A DNA stretch of 64,000 nucleotides from Dermacentor variabilis (GCF_050947875.1 NC_134569.1:188403567-188467566); one strand, 5' to 3'; shown: positions 1-11,490, numbered from the stretch's first letter. Translations and numbers: made by a program. Notes: generated by a model not told the origin, from the sequence alone.

Positions 1-1308
1 AATTCATTGGCTTCGGCTCCCGCACCGTTCCGCTCTTCTGATGCGATAGGCCATGAAGAAACGAGAGCAGGTGGCTATAGTTCTAAACAATCGACTGCAG
101 AGCAATGGCCCTTAGCGTCCACTTCGTGGGACAAAACTGCCGCAAATTTACGCTCTCATCTTTTTTCTGAAATGACTGGAACATATCTAGGCCCCTTGGG
201 GAGCACGTAACAAAGTTTATAATTTCTGATATGCCCAAGAAATCGCAACGCATTTCCACCTTCTGACTCATGTCCTACAGCGCCAGGTTAAGTATGTGCG
301 CAAGACAGTGTACTATGTTCAGTGTTCGCGGCTCCTCCTGTTGTACGAGGGCTTGCAGCCCGCCATGCTGCCCTCTCATATATGAGTGCCATCATAGCAT
401 TGCCCACGGCAATCGCCAGTGCTAAGATTTAAACTGCAAAGTACGTACTTTAAAAGGGCAATAAGACTGGTCGTTCTGGTGCCCGCAGCGTTATAATATC
501 CGCAGAACAGCTCATGTGTTTCGAAGTGCTTTTGGACAATACGAAAGGAGATATGTCTGTCCGCAGTCTCATCCATGATCATGGCATAGCAATCCGATAC
601 GCGAATCTCATTAGTGAGTGAACGGAGAACATCATGAGCCCAGATTTCCAACATTTGGTTTAAAATTTTGTGGGAGAGCCACCTGCACTTGATTCCAGAA
701 ACATATGATTACAGTTCTGGAATGTCATCGGCACGAAGTTGCAGAAGCTCTCTTAGATTATCTTGTGCAGCATCACGACCACGTACTGCAAATCCCTCGA
801 ATGCTAAGTACTACGGTGAAGATGTAGCTGGTAGCGCTTTCCTTGCGTTTTCCATTTCATTTTGCTTCCCAGTTACGTAATCAGTTATTACATTCACCCC
901 CTTTTTCACGGCAATGGTGCCGCTCATGGCCGCATGGTGCAGATTCGAGGCCTTATGACTAAGTCTTATAAGTGATTTCTTCCAGTCAGAAAACCTGTCT
1001 TCCACAAACTTCAAGGGAGAGTCCTTATGCCTGGAACTTGCGGTATTTGGAAGAAAAATGTCCATCCCACAAGCAGCGCGACAGGTGTCACCAAATAGCT
1101 TATCCACTGAGCCGTCATGCAGAAGCCGCATGCACGCATATTTCCAAGCTGGTTGGTAATGCCGTCCCTGTTGCGCTTTAACGTTAGGGACTGCACCCTC
1201 ACTAGCAATTCGCATGCGCGCGGACGCAGTGGTTACAATGGCAGATGTCATGTCTGTGCCGCTGAGGCAAACCTCGGTAGGTTCAGAAGAGGACGCCGAA
1301 GATCCCAT
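1..1308 (-). pseudogene. hAT-type (DUF4371/ZMYM-like) transposase remnant, cut by window edge
   Basis: Three minus-strand pieces line up in order as one transposase. Positions 1308-811 (165 codons) carry a TTF-type zinc-finger-like stretch (RHYQPAWKYAC..., then a WKKSL...H motif near residues 108-125). Positions 654-376 carry the start of the DUF4371/RNase H-like core (MIMDETAD, then CRGQCYDG), and 271-83 carry the segment that ends in LRQFCPTKWTLRA, the usual block before the second half of the catalytic domain. Stops and frame changes separate the pieces, and the C-terminal half, including the hAT dimerisation region, would lie beyond the left edge. The family acts as a DNA cut-and-paste transposase in the nucleus; domesticated relatives exist (ZMYM proteins), but the breaks argue for a dead copy. 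The DETAD motif resembles the D-E/D-T-D seen in this family. Family assignment is good; exact subfamily unknown. Confidence 0.75.
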
Positions 1309-2879
1309 GCCAGTTGAAGTGCGTGTTCTTTAGTCATCCGGTTTGGGAGGTCTGTTCTTCTTGATGAGATATCGGTACGTGGTATTTCACGGTTTGCTGG
1401 AACACAATACAACGAAGGTAAGACCTCCAAAGAATGGAGCGTCAAAGGCACGTTGTGGTTATAAGAGAAAAAAAAAATGAGTGCCGATCAACTCTGTGAT
1501 GGTGGAAGGCCAGTGAACCTGCAGTTATGCACCTAACTTCCCGCTCTCACCACGTAGAACCGTTCCTGGTGTCTGGCGCTCCGCCATTTGCTCAAGATGA
1601 GTTTAATTTTGTGGAGTTTATTACGGAAGTAAGAGTTCCATTCAATTAGCTGTAAACGTTTCTTTTTATATTCGCAACGATGATGTGTATTATCTGCCTG
1701 GAATATTTGTGAAGTCTATAGTTGATGTTTTGAGTAAAGACTTCATTTGGGTGCTCGGGAAGGGTTCGAAGTCTTAGAAGAGAATGCGCATGAAAGGCAC
1801 ACCTGCAATCATCAAGTAGCCTTTCCTTTGATTCCGCGCATAGACTTGGAACAGTAGGTATTCGAAGAGCTGCCGTTGCCAGTCGGAATTCGTGATGGTC
1901 AACTGAATTTAAAACTCTTGGCATCGTTAACCTTCTCCTTGGTTGTTTCGAGACAAATTTATGTAGCCACGGCAATTTAAGGCTGTGCTGTTCTTTAAAC
2001 TTTTAGGCAACTCTAGTCGATTTCTCTGAAGCGGGACAAAGAAGACACGATACCCCTGACTATATCGCTAATCTAGGGGGGGGGGGATTAGCCCCCCTCC
2101 TCCCGTAGTCGTCGGTGCCTAACACGTAAATAATCATATTCTGCCACCTTCTTCATCCTTCGCGTTCTGTACTTTCAGAGAACATTTGCTAGCATAATGC
2201 AATACCGCTGTATTCAATTGTGTAGTGATATACATCATTATTACATCGTCTGTAGGATTTGGCTTTGTTTTGGTTCCTAACACGCTATGTTTTCAACGGA
2301 GGGAATAAATTATTACGTTCTCTCTTATGCCCTTCACACCCAGATCTAGCACCGTGAAAATATACATTTCTGGAGCTTGCAATATATTCTTAAATTTCCG
2401 AGAATAGCTTGCCGGCGATTTCCGCTCAACAGCCTTCATAGTTTCCGTAATAAAGTAATACTGCTTCTTCTCGGATAATGATCTCTGAAGAAAATTACAG
2501 CAACACGATCACACGCTGGATGGTTGCTTGTGAAAGCTCACCCGAGAAACATTTGCTGTCGTCGCTTTTTATCAATTTTCTGTAAGTTCTTAACGTAATT
2601 TAAAAATCGCCTCACACAAAGGTGCCTAATGAGATTGTCCTTCTGTGAAATAAGAAAATGAGCCAACGTTGACTACAATAGAAGAAGAGAAATGTGTCAT
2701 TACCATCTACAATATTTTACTTTGAATGCACGTGTTACCCGCGACTATTTCAGCTTCCGCGTGTAGCTATTGCACATAGCTAAATTAGTGCTTGGAAATA
2801 TACATGAACAGAGTAATAATGTTATTGCCTTTGCTTTGTGAGCAGATTTAAACACGTGTATATTTTCAACAAAAATTGT
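1309..2879. other. Intergenic, no recognisable gene
   Basis: No coding signature was recognised. A 109-codon minus-strand reading frame (1975-1646) has no motif known to me. There is a poly-G tract at about 2079-2088 followed by a C/T-rich stretch, and the rest is AT-rich unique-looking sequence up to the 3' flank of LINE E1. Confidence 0.5.
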
Positions 2880-2899
2880 TGCACAAACTTCTGAAACGT

Positions 2900-2927
2900 G
2901 GTAAGGTAAGGTAAGAAGAACTTTATT
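2900..2927 (-). other. LINE E1 3' end: AATAAA signal and TTACC repeat tail
   Basis: On the minus strand AATAAA (complement of 2922-2927) lies about 20 nt after the ORF2 stop and is followed within 10 nt by three tandem TTACC units (complement of 2901-2915). A short tandem tail instead of poly-A is known from I-like elements, which usually end in TAA repeats. The TTACC unit itself is not one I know. Confidence 0.6.
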
Positions 2928-2945
2928 GGGTCCTGAAGGTCAACC

Positions 2946-5900
2946 CTAGGTTGACGCGGGCCGCTCCCACGTTGGGACAGTCAGGCCGAGCCCTTCAGCC
3001 ACATCGCGGGCCTTCTGGACTGCCCGTAATTGGTCAGAGAGTGATTCGCTCTGTAGTATTTGCCGCCACCATTCTTGTTCCTTGTCACAGTCTGTGAAGG
3101 CCGCGGGGCACTGCCAAAGCATGTGGTCATGAGTAATGATGCCATTGCACTTATTACAGTTGATTTGAGTTTCCCTCTCTGGATAGATCCTGTTAATAAA
3201 ATCTGGACTTGGGTATGTTCTTGTCTGTAGCAAACGTAATGTGACCGCTTGGGCTCTGCAAAGCTTACCGTGTGGCAATGGGTATTCCCTTCTGCTTAAA
3301 TGATAATGCTTCGTGATTTCATTATATGTTAATAATCGATCCCTGTGTTCTCCGGGTGAAATATAAGTTGCTCGGTCTTGAAGAGCACGGCTAGAAAGTC
3401 CTCGTGCTGCTTCATTTGCCACCTCATTGAGGTTTCTCCGAGCTCCGTCCAACACCCCCAGATGTGCAGGAAACCAGCGGATTTCAATCCTCTCACTGTT
3501 GACCTTCTCTAGTAATTTTGTTGCTATCCGTGTTACATATCCGTTGGTAAAGTTGCGTATGGCTGTTCTAGAGTCGCTGTAAATATGTGTCCACCGATTA
3601 GCCCGGATGGCTAAGGCGATTGCTACTTGTTCTGCTACTGTTGGGTCCTTGGTATAGACGGTGATGGCATCCCGTATGTTACCTTGAGTGTCTACAACAA
3701 CGGAGGTATACGCATCCTTATTTTTAACCCAGGCAGCGTCAACGAACACCGCCTGCTGCTTACGTTGATCTATGTCTTGAAGGAGTGCCTTCGCCCTTGC
3801 CTTCCGTCTCTCGAGGTTATGTGTCGGGTGCATGTTCCTAGGGAACGGGGTCGTCTTTATTGTTTCTCGTAGTCCCTCTTGTAATTGTGTTAATAATCCT
3901 CCTTCGTTGGTGTCGTTGTTAATTTCCACGCCAATTTCTTCAAGTAGCGCCCTCCCAGGTCGTGTCCCCATTAGTCTCTCCTGGTGGGCCACCTGTTGAG
4001 CCTCAGCTATCTCCTCTAGTGTGTTATGCAGCCCTAGGCGCAATAAGCTATCATTGGTCGTGCTGATGGGAAGTCCTAGTGCAGTCTTTATAAGTCGTCT
4101 GATTAAAGCGTTTAGCTTGTTCTTATCAGCCTGTGTCCATTGTAGCATGCCAGCCACGTACGAGAAGTGGCAAAAGGCGAATGCATGTACCAATCTTATG
4201 GCACTGTCTTCTCCTAGCCCCTCATGCTTGTTGGTAACTCTACGCAGAAGCCTAATGACTTCTTCTGACTTGTTAGAGATGTGCTCTATCATCCTGCCAT
4301 TAGATCCATTCGCTTGCAGGAGAAGTCCTAGCATTCTAATAGCCTCCACCTGCTTGATTGGGTCTCCATTCTTGGCGTATATGTCAATGCGGGGTTCTTC
4401 CTCTGGGATATATCCGTTCGGCTTGCGCCCCCGCTTACTGCTCCGTAATACCAATAGTTCTGATTTTTTAGCAGAGCAGTTCAGTCCCATACCCTCAAGT
4501 GTTGTTTCTACCACATAAATGCTTTCCTGTAGTTTGGTCTCTGTTTGTCCCATATTACCTTCAGCACTCCAGATTGTTACATCATCTGCATATATAGCAA
4601 AGTGGATACCCTTAATCTGCGCGAGACCTCGAGCCACTTTTGACATAGCCAAATTAAATAACATGGGAGATAGGACAGACCCTTGTGGTGTCCCACGATT
4701 CTCAAGTTCCAGGGTTGTCGATTGGAGTTCGCCTAACCTGAGACAAGCAGAACGGCCACCGAGAAAGGCTTTGACTATATTGTGCAATCGCTTACCCAAT
4801 CCCATCTCCGAGAGGATATCCAATATGGCCCTGTGCTTGATGCGATTAAAGGCCTTTTCTACATCTAGGCCTAGAAGAGCTCTCGTATGTAGTGGGCTAG
4901 CAAGAATAAGCTGATGTTTGATTAAAAGCATTGCATCTTGAGTCGAAAGTCCAGGACGGAAACCGATCAGGTTATGCGGAAGAACATTTCTGTTTTCTAC
5001 ATACTTAGTCAGTCTATTGAGTATGACATGCTCCATGCTTTTGCCCAGACATGATGTTAATGATATGGGTCTTAGGTTATCTAGACTGAGTTGCTTGCCT
5101 GGTTTGGGTATAAGAATTGTGTTAGCAATTCTCCATTCCTTCGAATAATCACCGTTCTTCCAGAGTTCGTTAAAATACTCTGTTAAATATTTTATAGAAT
5201 CATCGTCCAAATTTTTCAACAGCCTATTAGAAATGCCATCTGGACCGGCAGCAGATCTACTGTTGAGGTCGTACAGGGCTGCGCGAACTTCGCTTTCTGT
5301 GAAGTCTTGATCCATAGGCTCACAGTCTTCCCCTGTATATTCAGGCAGGTCTGTACTCTCATTGCTATCCTTAGGTGGTAAATACTTAGCTGCGAGCCGA
5401 TCCAGAATGGCATCCTCCGTTGTGTCATGACTCTCACGATGGACGAGTCGTGCTACTGCTGTTCTCCTATTAGATTTCGTGTCGTTCTCATGAAGCAAAT
5501 GTCTAAGTAAGTTCCAATTTCCACCACATCTGATTCGACCAGCTATGGAATTACAAAGCTCATCCCATTGTTGTTTCTGTAAATTTCTGGAGTGTTCTTC
5601 AATCTCCCTATTCAACAATGCTATGCGCTTCCTGAGTCTCCTGTTCAGTCGCTGCGATTTCCATCTTTTTAACATAGATTGTTTGGCTTCAATCAAGTGC
5701 GCCAGCCTACTGTCCATGATTTCTATATCCTCCTCTGTGGTAATATCCTTCGTTGCCGCCTTTACATCTTCTCTGAGTTGTGTGGTCCAAGTTTGGAGTG
5801 TTTTCTTTTGTCCTGCCTCTGTCTCAGCTCTGCTTTTCCTTGCTTTCCGAAAAAGATCCCAGTCAATGTAGTTAAAGTGCTTTATCTCATTACTTAGTGT

Positions 5901-6581
5901 TTCCAATAGTATTTGTAATATGTAATGATCACTACCGAGGTCAATATTGGAGTTATTCCAGCCAGCGTTCGCTAAATTTGACACAAAAGTAAGATCTGGA
6001 GTGGAGTCCCTGCATGTAGATGTACCACACCTAGTGCGATCAGCTGGGTCTGTGATGAGGGAGAGATTAAGATCTGTAGCTAGGTTCCAGAGTCCATCAC
6101 CTTTCTTAGTATTCCAGCGATATCCCCAGGTTTGATGTGGGGCGTTGAAATACCCTCCAATAATGAGTGGAGCGTGCTTAGTAACAGCCATAGTCTTATT
6201 AGGAAGTGCCCTGAAACTCTGTTTCATGTCACTAGGGCTGCTATAAACATTAAGACAAAAGAGGCTTTGCGGTTTGCCTCTATTCCTTTTCAAAATTATT
6301 TCCACAAGTAAGTATTCTAATTTGTTTAGTCCAAGGCGCAAATCATGTTCTATGTAAGGTATTTTCTTATCTACGAGCGTGGCTAGCCCCCTACCCGGTT
6401 CTTTAACCCTGCATGTCGCTTTGTATCCGGATAGGCTAATCTCATCCGCCAAGGTTTCCTGCAGCATAATTATTTTCGGTTTGTCTGGAGAGGTTTTTAT
6501 TAACTGCATGAGAGATGACTTTTTGTGATAAAATCCTCGGCAATTCCATTGCCACACGGTAAAGCTCCCCCTGCTAGCCAT
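2946..6581 (-). CDS. LINE E1 ORF2: endonuclease, reverse transcriptase, RNase H
   Basis: 1211 codons without a stop. It would nick target DNA, reverse transcribe the element RNA from the nick (target-primed reverse transcription) and remove RNA with its RNase H. Visible motifs: WNCRG at residues 12-16, LQET 40-43, GYFNAPH 143-149, TPDLTF 195-200 and GSDH 217-220 for the APE-like endonuclease; LDVEKAF 573-579, GTPQGSVLSP 631-640 and YADD 665-668 for the reverse transcriptase; FVDAA and IYSDS for RNase H at about 970-1060; and a terminal CX2CX7HX4C knuckle at about 1140-1157. The endonuclease block GDFNAPH is altered to GYFNAPH, replacing the catalytic Asp by Tyr (GAT to TAT), so target cleavage should be lost although the frame is open. 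The start ATG overlaps the ORF1 stop by 8 nt (ATGGCTAG). The I clade is the best fit because of RNase H plus the two-ORF design. Confidence 0.9.
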   Translation of the reverse strand: MASRGSFTVWQWNCRGFYHKKSSLMQLIKTSPDKPKIIMLQETLADEISLSGYKATCRVKEPGRGLATLVDKKIPYIEHDLRLGLNKLEYLLVEIILKRNRGKPQSLFCLNVYSSPSDMKQSFRALPNKTMAVTKHAPLIIGGYFNAPHQTWGYRWNTKKGDGLWNLATDLNLSLITDPADRTRCGTSTCRDSTPDLTFVSNLANAGWNNSNIDLGSDHYILQILLETLSNEIKHFNYIDWDLFRKARKSRAETEAGQKKTLQTWTTQLREDVKAATKDITTEEDIEIMDSRLAHLIEAKQSMLKRWKSQRLNRRLRKRIALLNREIEEHSRNLQKQQWDELCNSIAGRIRCGGNWNLLRHLLHENDTKSNRRTAVARLVHRESHDTTEDAILDRLAAKYLPPKDSNESTDLPEYTGEDCEPMDQDFTESEVRAALYDLNSRSAAGPDGISNRLLKNLDDDSIKYLTEYFNELWKNGDYSKEWRIANTILIPKPGKQLSLDNLRPISLTSCLGKSMEHVILNRLTKYVENRNVLPHNLIGFRPGLSTQDAMLLIKHQLILASPLHTRALLGLDVEKAFNRIKHRAILDILSEMGLGKRLHNIVKAFLGGRSACLRLGELQSTTLELENRGTPQGSVLSPMLFNLAMSKVARGLAQIKGIHFAIYADDVTIWSAEGNMGQTETKLQESIYVVETTLEGMGLNCSAKKSELLVLRSSKRGRKPNGYIPEEEPRIDIYAKNGDPIKQVEAIRMLGLLLQANGSNGRMIEHISNKSEEVIRLLRRVTNKHEGLGEDSAIRLVHAFAFCHFSYVAGMLQWTQADKNKLNALIRRLIKTALGLPISTTNDSLLRLGLHNTLEEIAEAQQVAHQERLMGTRPGRALLEEIGVEINNDTNEGGLLTQLQEGLRETIKTTPFPRNMHPTHNLERRKARAKALLQDIDQRKQQAVFVDAAWVKNKDAYTSVVVDTQGNIRDAITVYTKDPTVAEQVAIALAIRANRWTHIYSDSRTAIRNFTNGYVTRIATKLLEKVNSERIEIRWFPAHLGVLDGARRNLNEVANEAARGLSSRALQDRATYISPGEHRDRLLTYNEITKHYHLSRREYPLPHGKLCRAQAVTLRLLQTRTYPSPDFINRIYPERETQINCNKCNGIITHDHMLWQCPAAFTDCDKEQEWWRQILQSESLSDQLRAVQKARDVAEGLGLTVPTWERPAST

Positions 6582-8262
6582 TGCTTATAAAACCCGCCTT
6601 ACTGCTACCCGCTAGAGTACGCTTCGTAGAACCCCCCGACGCGCCAGGGAGCGATCTGACGCTTTCTGCTTCTGAAGGTAGGTATTCGTCGTCCTCGCCT
6701 TGCGCTTCTACTTTGGTAAGCCTCTTTTCAGCCGTCAGTCTCCATTTCCATAACTTATCAACTTTGAAGGTAGTTCTGTCTATGGCATCTCGAAGTTGTT
6801 TAATCGCCTCCTTGATCTCTTCCAAAGCAGAGCACACTGTAGTTTCTACTGGGCTTATTGCCCGCTTCTTTGGAGCTGGTGTGTTTTGTTCATCCTGGCT
6901 GTTGTCATTATTCACCGGTTTGGCTACTGCTACTTTTGTGGAGCCCGTCTGCGAGTTCTTGCGAAGTTCTACAACCTACTTAGTAAGTTCTTCATTTGCC
7001 TTTCTCAGATATGTTACTTCTTTAATTAGCTGTTCTACCCTGGCATCATTATCTCCGACCGGCCGCTCCGCACCGCTCTCCGCAGCCCTCACAGTACCTT
7101 TCACTTTGTCGGCCCAGGTTGTTCCAGATGTCGTCTTGTCGCCAGGCGTGTGCCCTCCTCCTTCGAAGCGCACCTGTGCTTCACGTGGTCTGGAGCGGCC
7201 TCTGCCCTTCGACGGCGAGCGGCGTCTTGACCGTGCGGGGCTCCTTGAGCTCGTGCACTTCCTGGTGCCCGTTTGGGCATCCCATTGCAGCTGAGCCGAT
7301 GTCGCCGCCGATGCAGATCTGTTGCGTTCTCGTCATCGAATTCGCACCACGTATGGAATTTGGTACCGCTGTCGGCAAGTCTTGTCCCCAGTTGGGTGGT
7401 CCCCTCCACAGAATTTGCAGTTAGGCACACACATGTGATTGTCCTCCGGGTTTTGAGTTCCACATCCTCTGCACTGTACCACGTCCGGTGTTGGACATAC
7501 ATCTGATCGATGTCCAATCTTACCGCAAGCATAGCAGACATCAAACTACTTCCTATACAGGTAGCACCTTACAAGGGTCGACCCGTATCTGACATAATTG
7601 GGTACCTTGAGCCCATCAAACAGAACAATGACCGAGCCCGTGGATTTAATACGTTTGGCTGCCAATGCTAGTGGGTTAAAGTCATGCACAATGTTCTTCG
7701 TTATCGTGACCTGATTGTCTCTGAGGTCAACTCTCCGAATCACCCCTTTACACGTTGTATGCGGAGCTGTCTCGTAGGCGTTCACTTCATATTCGGTTTC
7801 CACTATAATGATCGACCTGATTCGCACATACCTGGCAGCATGACTGGGATCTGGTGTACTAACCACCACGATGTTTTGCGTGAAGTTAGGGCAAACGACA
7901 TCCTCTCAGGCTTGTTGCGGAGTCAGGCCCGATGCTTCAATAATCGCCACGCCTATCGCTGTGGTGCTCACTTTGCTCAAGTTGAGACCTCCTCGTGGGC
8001 GGATGATGATCTTGCTGTGCTCCTCGGGCAATTGGGGCATCCTTGATGCCTTGACAATGCGGTTTTTGAACATAGTGGTTGTAGGTCTCTTGTTCTTGCT
8101 GCTGTTGCCTTGCTCTTGCTGGCTCTGCGGCGATGTTTTCCCATCGCCAGCAATCCTTGTGGTGGAGCGAAATTTTCGGCTTGTCACAATTTGCCAACCT
8201 AGATCTTCCTCATTCTCTTCTAATCCGGTAGCGTCTTCATATTCCATGCGCGTTTCCGCCAT
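6574..8262 (-). pseudogene. LINE E1 ORF1 (gag-like, zinc knuckles), four in-frame stops
   Basis: One reading frame of 562 codons runs from ATG 8262 to TAG 6574 with no indel but four nonsense codons: TGA 7906-7908, TAG 7546-7548, TGA 7333-7335 and TAG 6976-6978. ORF1 proteins of this clade bind the element RNA and form the ribonucleoprotein. Between the second and third stops lie CCHC-type knuckles: CYACGKIGHRSDVC, then a Cys/His cluster, then CKFCGGDHPTGDKTC. Past the fourth stop the protein is charged, with KK/RK runs and a possible coiled coil around EEIKEAIKQLRDAIDR. The N-terminal 100 or so residues are present here but missing from the related element E2. All four stops can be explained by C-to-T changes (CGA to TGA, CAG or CAA to TAG), as in methyl-CpG or cytosine decay. 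The AUG choice is tentative. Confidence 0.8.
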
Positions 8263-8432
8263 CGCGGCCCGGCGGGGCCAGTAGGCCTACTTGGGTCTTG
8301 CACCAGAAAGGCCAGTAAAAGTTCAAAAATGAAAGTGCCACCTCAAAGAAAGGTGTCCGCCAATTCCCGGTGGCTTCACAAATCCAGTGATGTGCTTGAA
8401 TCCGTGATGGTGGCAAAGAAGGCTGCACAAAC

Positions 8433-11400
8433 ATTCAAAAACGACGGAGCCGATGTGAGGTCCGCTCTATATATAATGATATTCGCACACTGTGGGTTTC
8501 CATGATTGAGCAAGCACACTGATAAATAATAAATGTTCAATTTCAGTTTTGAAGGGCATTTTCAGTAACCATTGACAATATGACAGTGTGGCATGAGCGG
8601 GGTAAGGAGCCTTCACTGGGAGGTACTTTAGACGAGCAGAAATAGCCGAAACTTGAAACACTCTTATATTTTTTGTTGATAAGTGCTGGTAATCATGTAA
8701 CCATATACTACTGCCTTGCTACTCATCTTCACGACTAAACGACCTGCACAATGCTAACGAGTTCATGAGCAAAGCGGTTCTGTTCATGAACGGTTCTTTT
8801 TTCACACTGTTTGAGTATTAGATTGTTTACAAGAAAACATTGCGTCCACTTCAGCTGATAATGTGCTGTTCTCTATGCTGTATAAATTGTCCTACTTTCA
8901 TGCATTTTCATGACTTTGTAGTACCTTGCCGCCAGCATTTCTAGCAAGATACTGGCTCTGAGAGTACAGTTCTAGATATAAATTAAATCTGTCTTGGAAG
9001 GCTTGTCCTGCATACGTAAGGACAAATTTTGTATTATGGTAAGCCGTGACAATATACAACTATTATATACGTTGATGCAAAGCCACTTGATGTTTCAGCA
9101 GTTCCCGCTCTCTTCAAATAAATAGGTTTTAGGATATAGCATACTAGCGCATGGTTCTTTGTTGTTTCTTTGTCAGCGCCATGCTAGCGAAACGACCATT
9201 ACTGTGGTATCAAAAATACACCAAGCAGCCACTGTCCGTAACTATTTTTAGCCCACTATTATTCTACTTATTTGGAGCCCACCAAACAAATACGTTGTTA
9301 TGGCGTCTTGGGCGTTGCTTTACGCTAATGCAATCAGTGCTACACATGAAGACGGTCACAAAATACTTCATTGGCTCACTCAAACAGTACTTGCCGTCCT
9401 CCAAACAACTACGCTTTTATGCTGCAACCACTATAGCAAATGTGAAAGCCACCAGAAGTGTGCATGTTTAAGCGTGCCTGTCCAAAACGTGAAGCCCTTC
9501 TTGCACGTATATTTCTCTAACATAGGCAGCCTTCGGAAGCCAAATTTCTATGAGGCTTCACCTTTCGCATTGTTTAACTGAAAAATTCATCAGGCTTGTG
9601 TGACCTTCAAGGATCAGAGCCCAATTTCTAGCGAAGCAGTTTCTTTTCAGTAGTTGCGAAAGTCATGTCAATTACCGCTAATTAAATCACGTACTTTAGA
9701 ATGTTACCGTATGTACTTTATGACAGGTTCTTTAGAAAACTGTTTTACAATGGAAGAAATTATTGCATGGCCATATTACTTCGCCAGAACATTTGTTATA
9801 GGGTAATCGCCTCCCCACTACAATTTTGTCGTCTCCTCTCCCCCACAAGTTCTATCTCAGTGGCGCTCACAGTTCTCCCAAGGCAGCGGCATATATTCTG
9901 AATTCTTCTTAAAACGGGACATCTACAACGCTCCGGATTGTTCGCACACGCCATCCAATAGAGAGGCGGCATTGTGCACTTCGCCTAGATATCACCCCTA
10001 TTGTACTCCTAAATTTGAACAAATGAAAATAATGTGTCTTGTTTACTTCGTCGAGAACAGTTCTGAAACCTACTACGCAGCTCGTATAACGCTTATAAAG
10101 GTGGAAAAAAATCTACGTTATAAGTTTTTGTAGCGTTTCTAATCAGCTCAGAAACGCTACAAATATTTATAACCTAGATTTTTATAACCTAAATCACACA
10201 AAGCACTTAACATTTCCCCATTTCAACACTGTATAGAGATGGTGTAACGTATTTCCGGACATAGACAAACGTAGCTGAAAACGGCTGTATGATACTTTAC
10301 AACCACTGGTTTAGGTTTTTTTTTTTTTTTTGAAAAGCTGTAGTTGATCAACACGTGTTTAGAATCGCTCGCAGTTTAGCTGTCACGTTCCACCAATTTT
10401 CACTGAACTTGATCTAGGTGGAAGGTATAGTTCTGAAAAATAAACAAACTAGATTCTGCACCACTTGTAAGCCGAATTCATAATGGCCCGTTGCGCTTGG
10501 ATATGTAATTTCTTGCAAAGGCTGCAATTACGTCACGGACTTTGAATCTTTCTTGCGCATCACGCAACACTCGCTGGTTGCATCCAGCAAACATGAAGAA
10601 GGAGCCTTGCTTGGTTCACCGATGACAAGGGGAGAAGTCCAAATAACACATCAAAAAACAGGATGGCCTAAATAATAATTTGTGACGCTAATCATTGGTT
10701 ACGAATTATTAAATTTTGCGAAACAGTGCACTTAACGTGGCTCCCATTTCTACTGAATATGATGTTTCTGTAATGCACACTTCCCTTGGACATTAGGAAG
10801 TGTATTTGAAAACGGCTGCGTGACACATTGCAACACTCGCTGAAAGATGTTTTGCCAAGGCTATATATGACTCACACGCATGTGGCTTTAATAAGAAATT
10901 TCCCATAATAGGTAGCGAGTTATATCTTGGTGAATTAGATTTTTGTATTCTTGTGGCATTTGTAATACGCTCATAACAATCCGGTGCACTTGCGTGTGTA
11001 ATTAATTCCGAAAGCGCCAATTACCTCCATACAACTTGAACTTTGCAAACGCATTACTCATGATCTGCACTGTACGTCTGGACTTGACTGCTGCGGCAGC
11101 GCCGTTCAAAAATATTCCCGCCTCTAATGTAATGTTGCTGTTACGGCAGCGTGTTTCGTTTAAGCTTGTGCTCCTTGCCCGTGCCACACCTGTTTTACTT
11201 TGTGTACTGCACATTCGGCCGACCTACAGGCACGCTTCGAATCGTCTGACTGCTGGTCGGCATTACTAAAATATTGCGATCTTCGTGGCTGACCTCTCAT
11301 GGTTGCATTCTCGGGAGGAAGATGAGAGAACGCCACGTTGCGAATGATTTTATTTGGCGCCACCCATTTGACCCACTAACTGTGGTTGGCCTCCGTTAAT

Positions 11401-11490
11401 TGGCATCGATGTTCGCACAGCCAGTCACGAATCTAAATCTGCTCAATCTCGCAGGCTCATGATAACGACACTTTAGGCGAACTCGTAGTT
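8433..11490. other. Intergenic, no recognisable gene
   Basis: About 3 kb of AT-rich DNA. Plus-strand frames at 9151-9471 and 9300-9581 have no recognisable motif. A diverged repeated phrase, gaaaacggctg, occurs near 10278 and 10809 with similar flanks, suggesting an old internal duplication. A strong hairpin at 10113-10177 is listed separately. Confidence 0.5.
10113..10177. repeat. Imperfect hairpin, about 28-bp stem
   Basis: The arm ttgtagcgtttct (10128-10140) and its exact complement agaaacgctacaa (10150-10162) flank a 9-nt loop. The pairing continues outward with mismatches through ttataa on both sides to ctacgttataa / ttataacctag. It could be the centre of a small foldback element or a microRNA-like stem. 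Nothing in the sequence decides between them. Confidence 0.6.

Larger units (their letters stand above)
2889..8423 (-). mobile_element. I-like non-LTR retrotransposon E1, near full length
   Basis: A two-ORF LINE on the minus strand: ORF1 (8262-6574) with CCHC knuckles, then ORF2 (6581-2946) with APE-type endonuclease, reverse transcriptase, RNase H and a terminal CCHC-like motif, the arrangement of the I clade. The 3' end has an AATAAA (complement of 2922-2927) and a short tail of TTACC repeats (complement of 2901-2915), where typical LINEs have poly-A. A 9-bp direct repeat, tgcacaaac, occurs at 2880-2888 and 8424-8432. If it is the target-site duplication, the element spans 5,535 bp with a 5'UTR of about 160 bp, but 11-12 bases between the tail and the left repeat stay unexplained. 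ORF1 is broken, so the copy is not autonomous. Confidence 0.85.

Noticed and set aside
2900..2915. TTACC repeats as a telomere seed
   Set aside because: Arthropod telomeres are usually TTAGG; three TTACC units next to an AATAAA fit a LINE tail.
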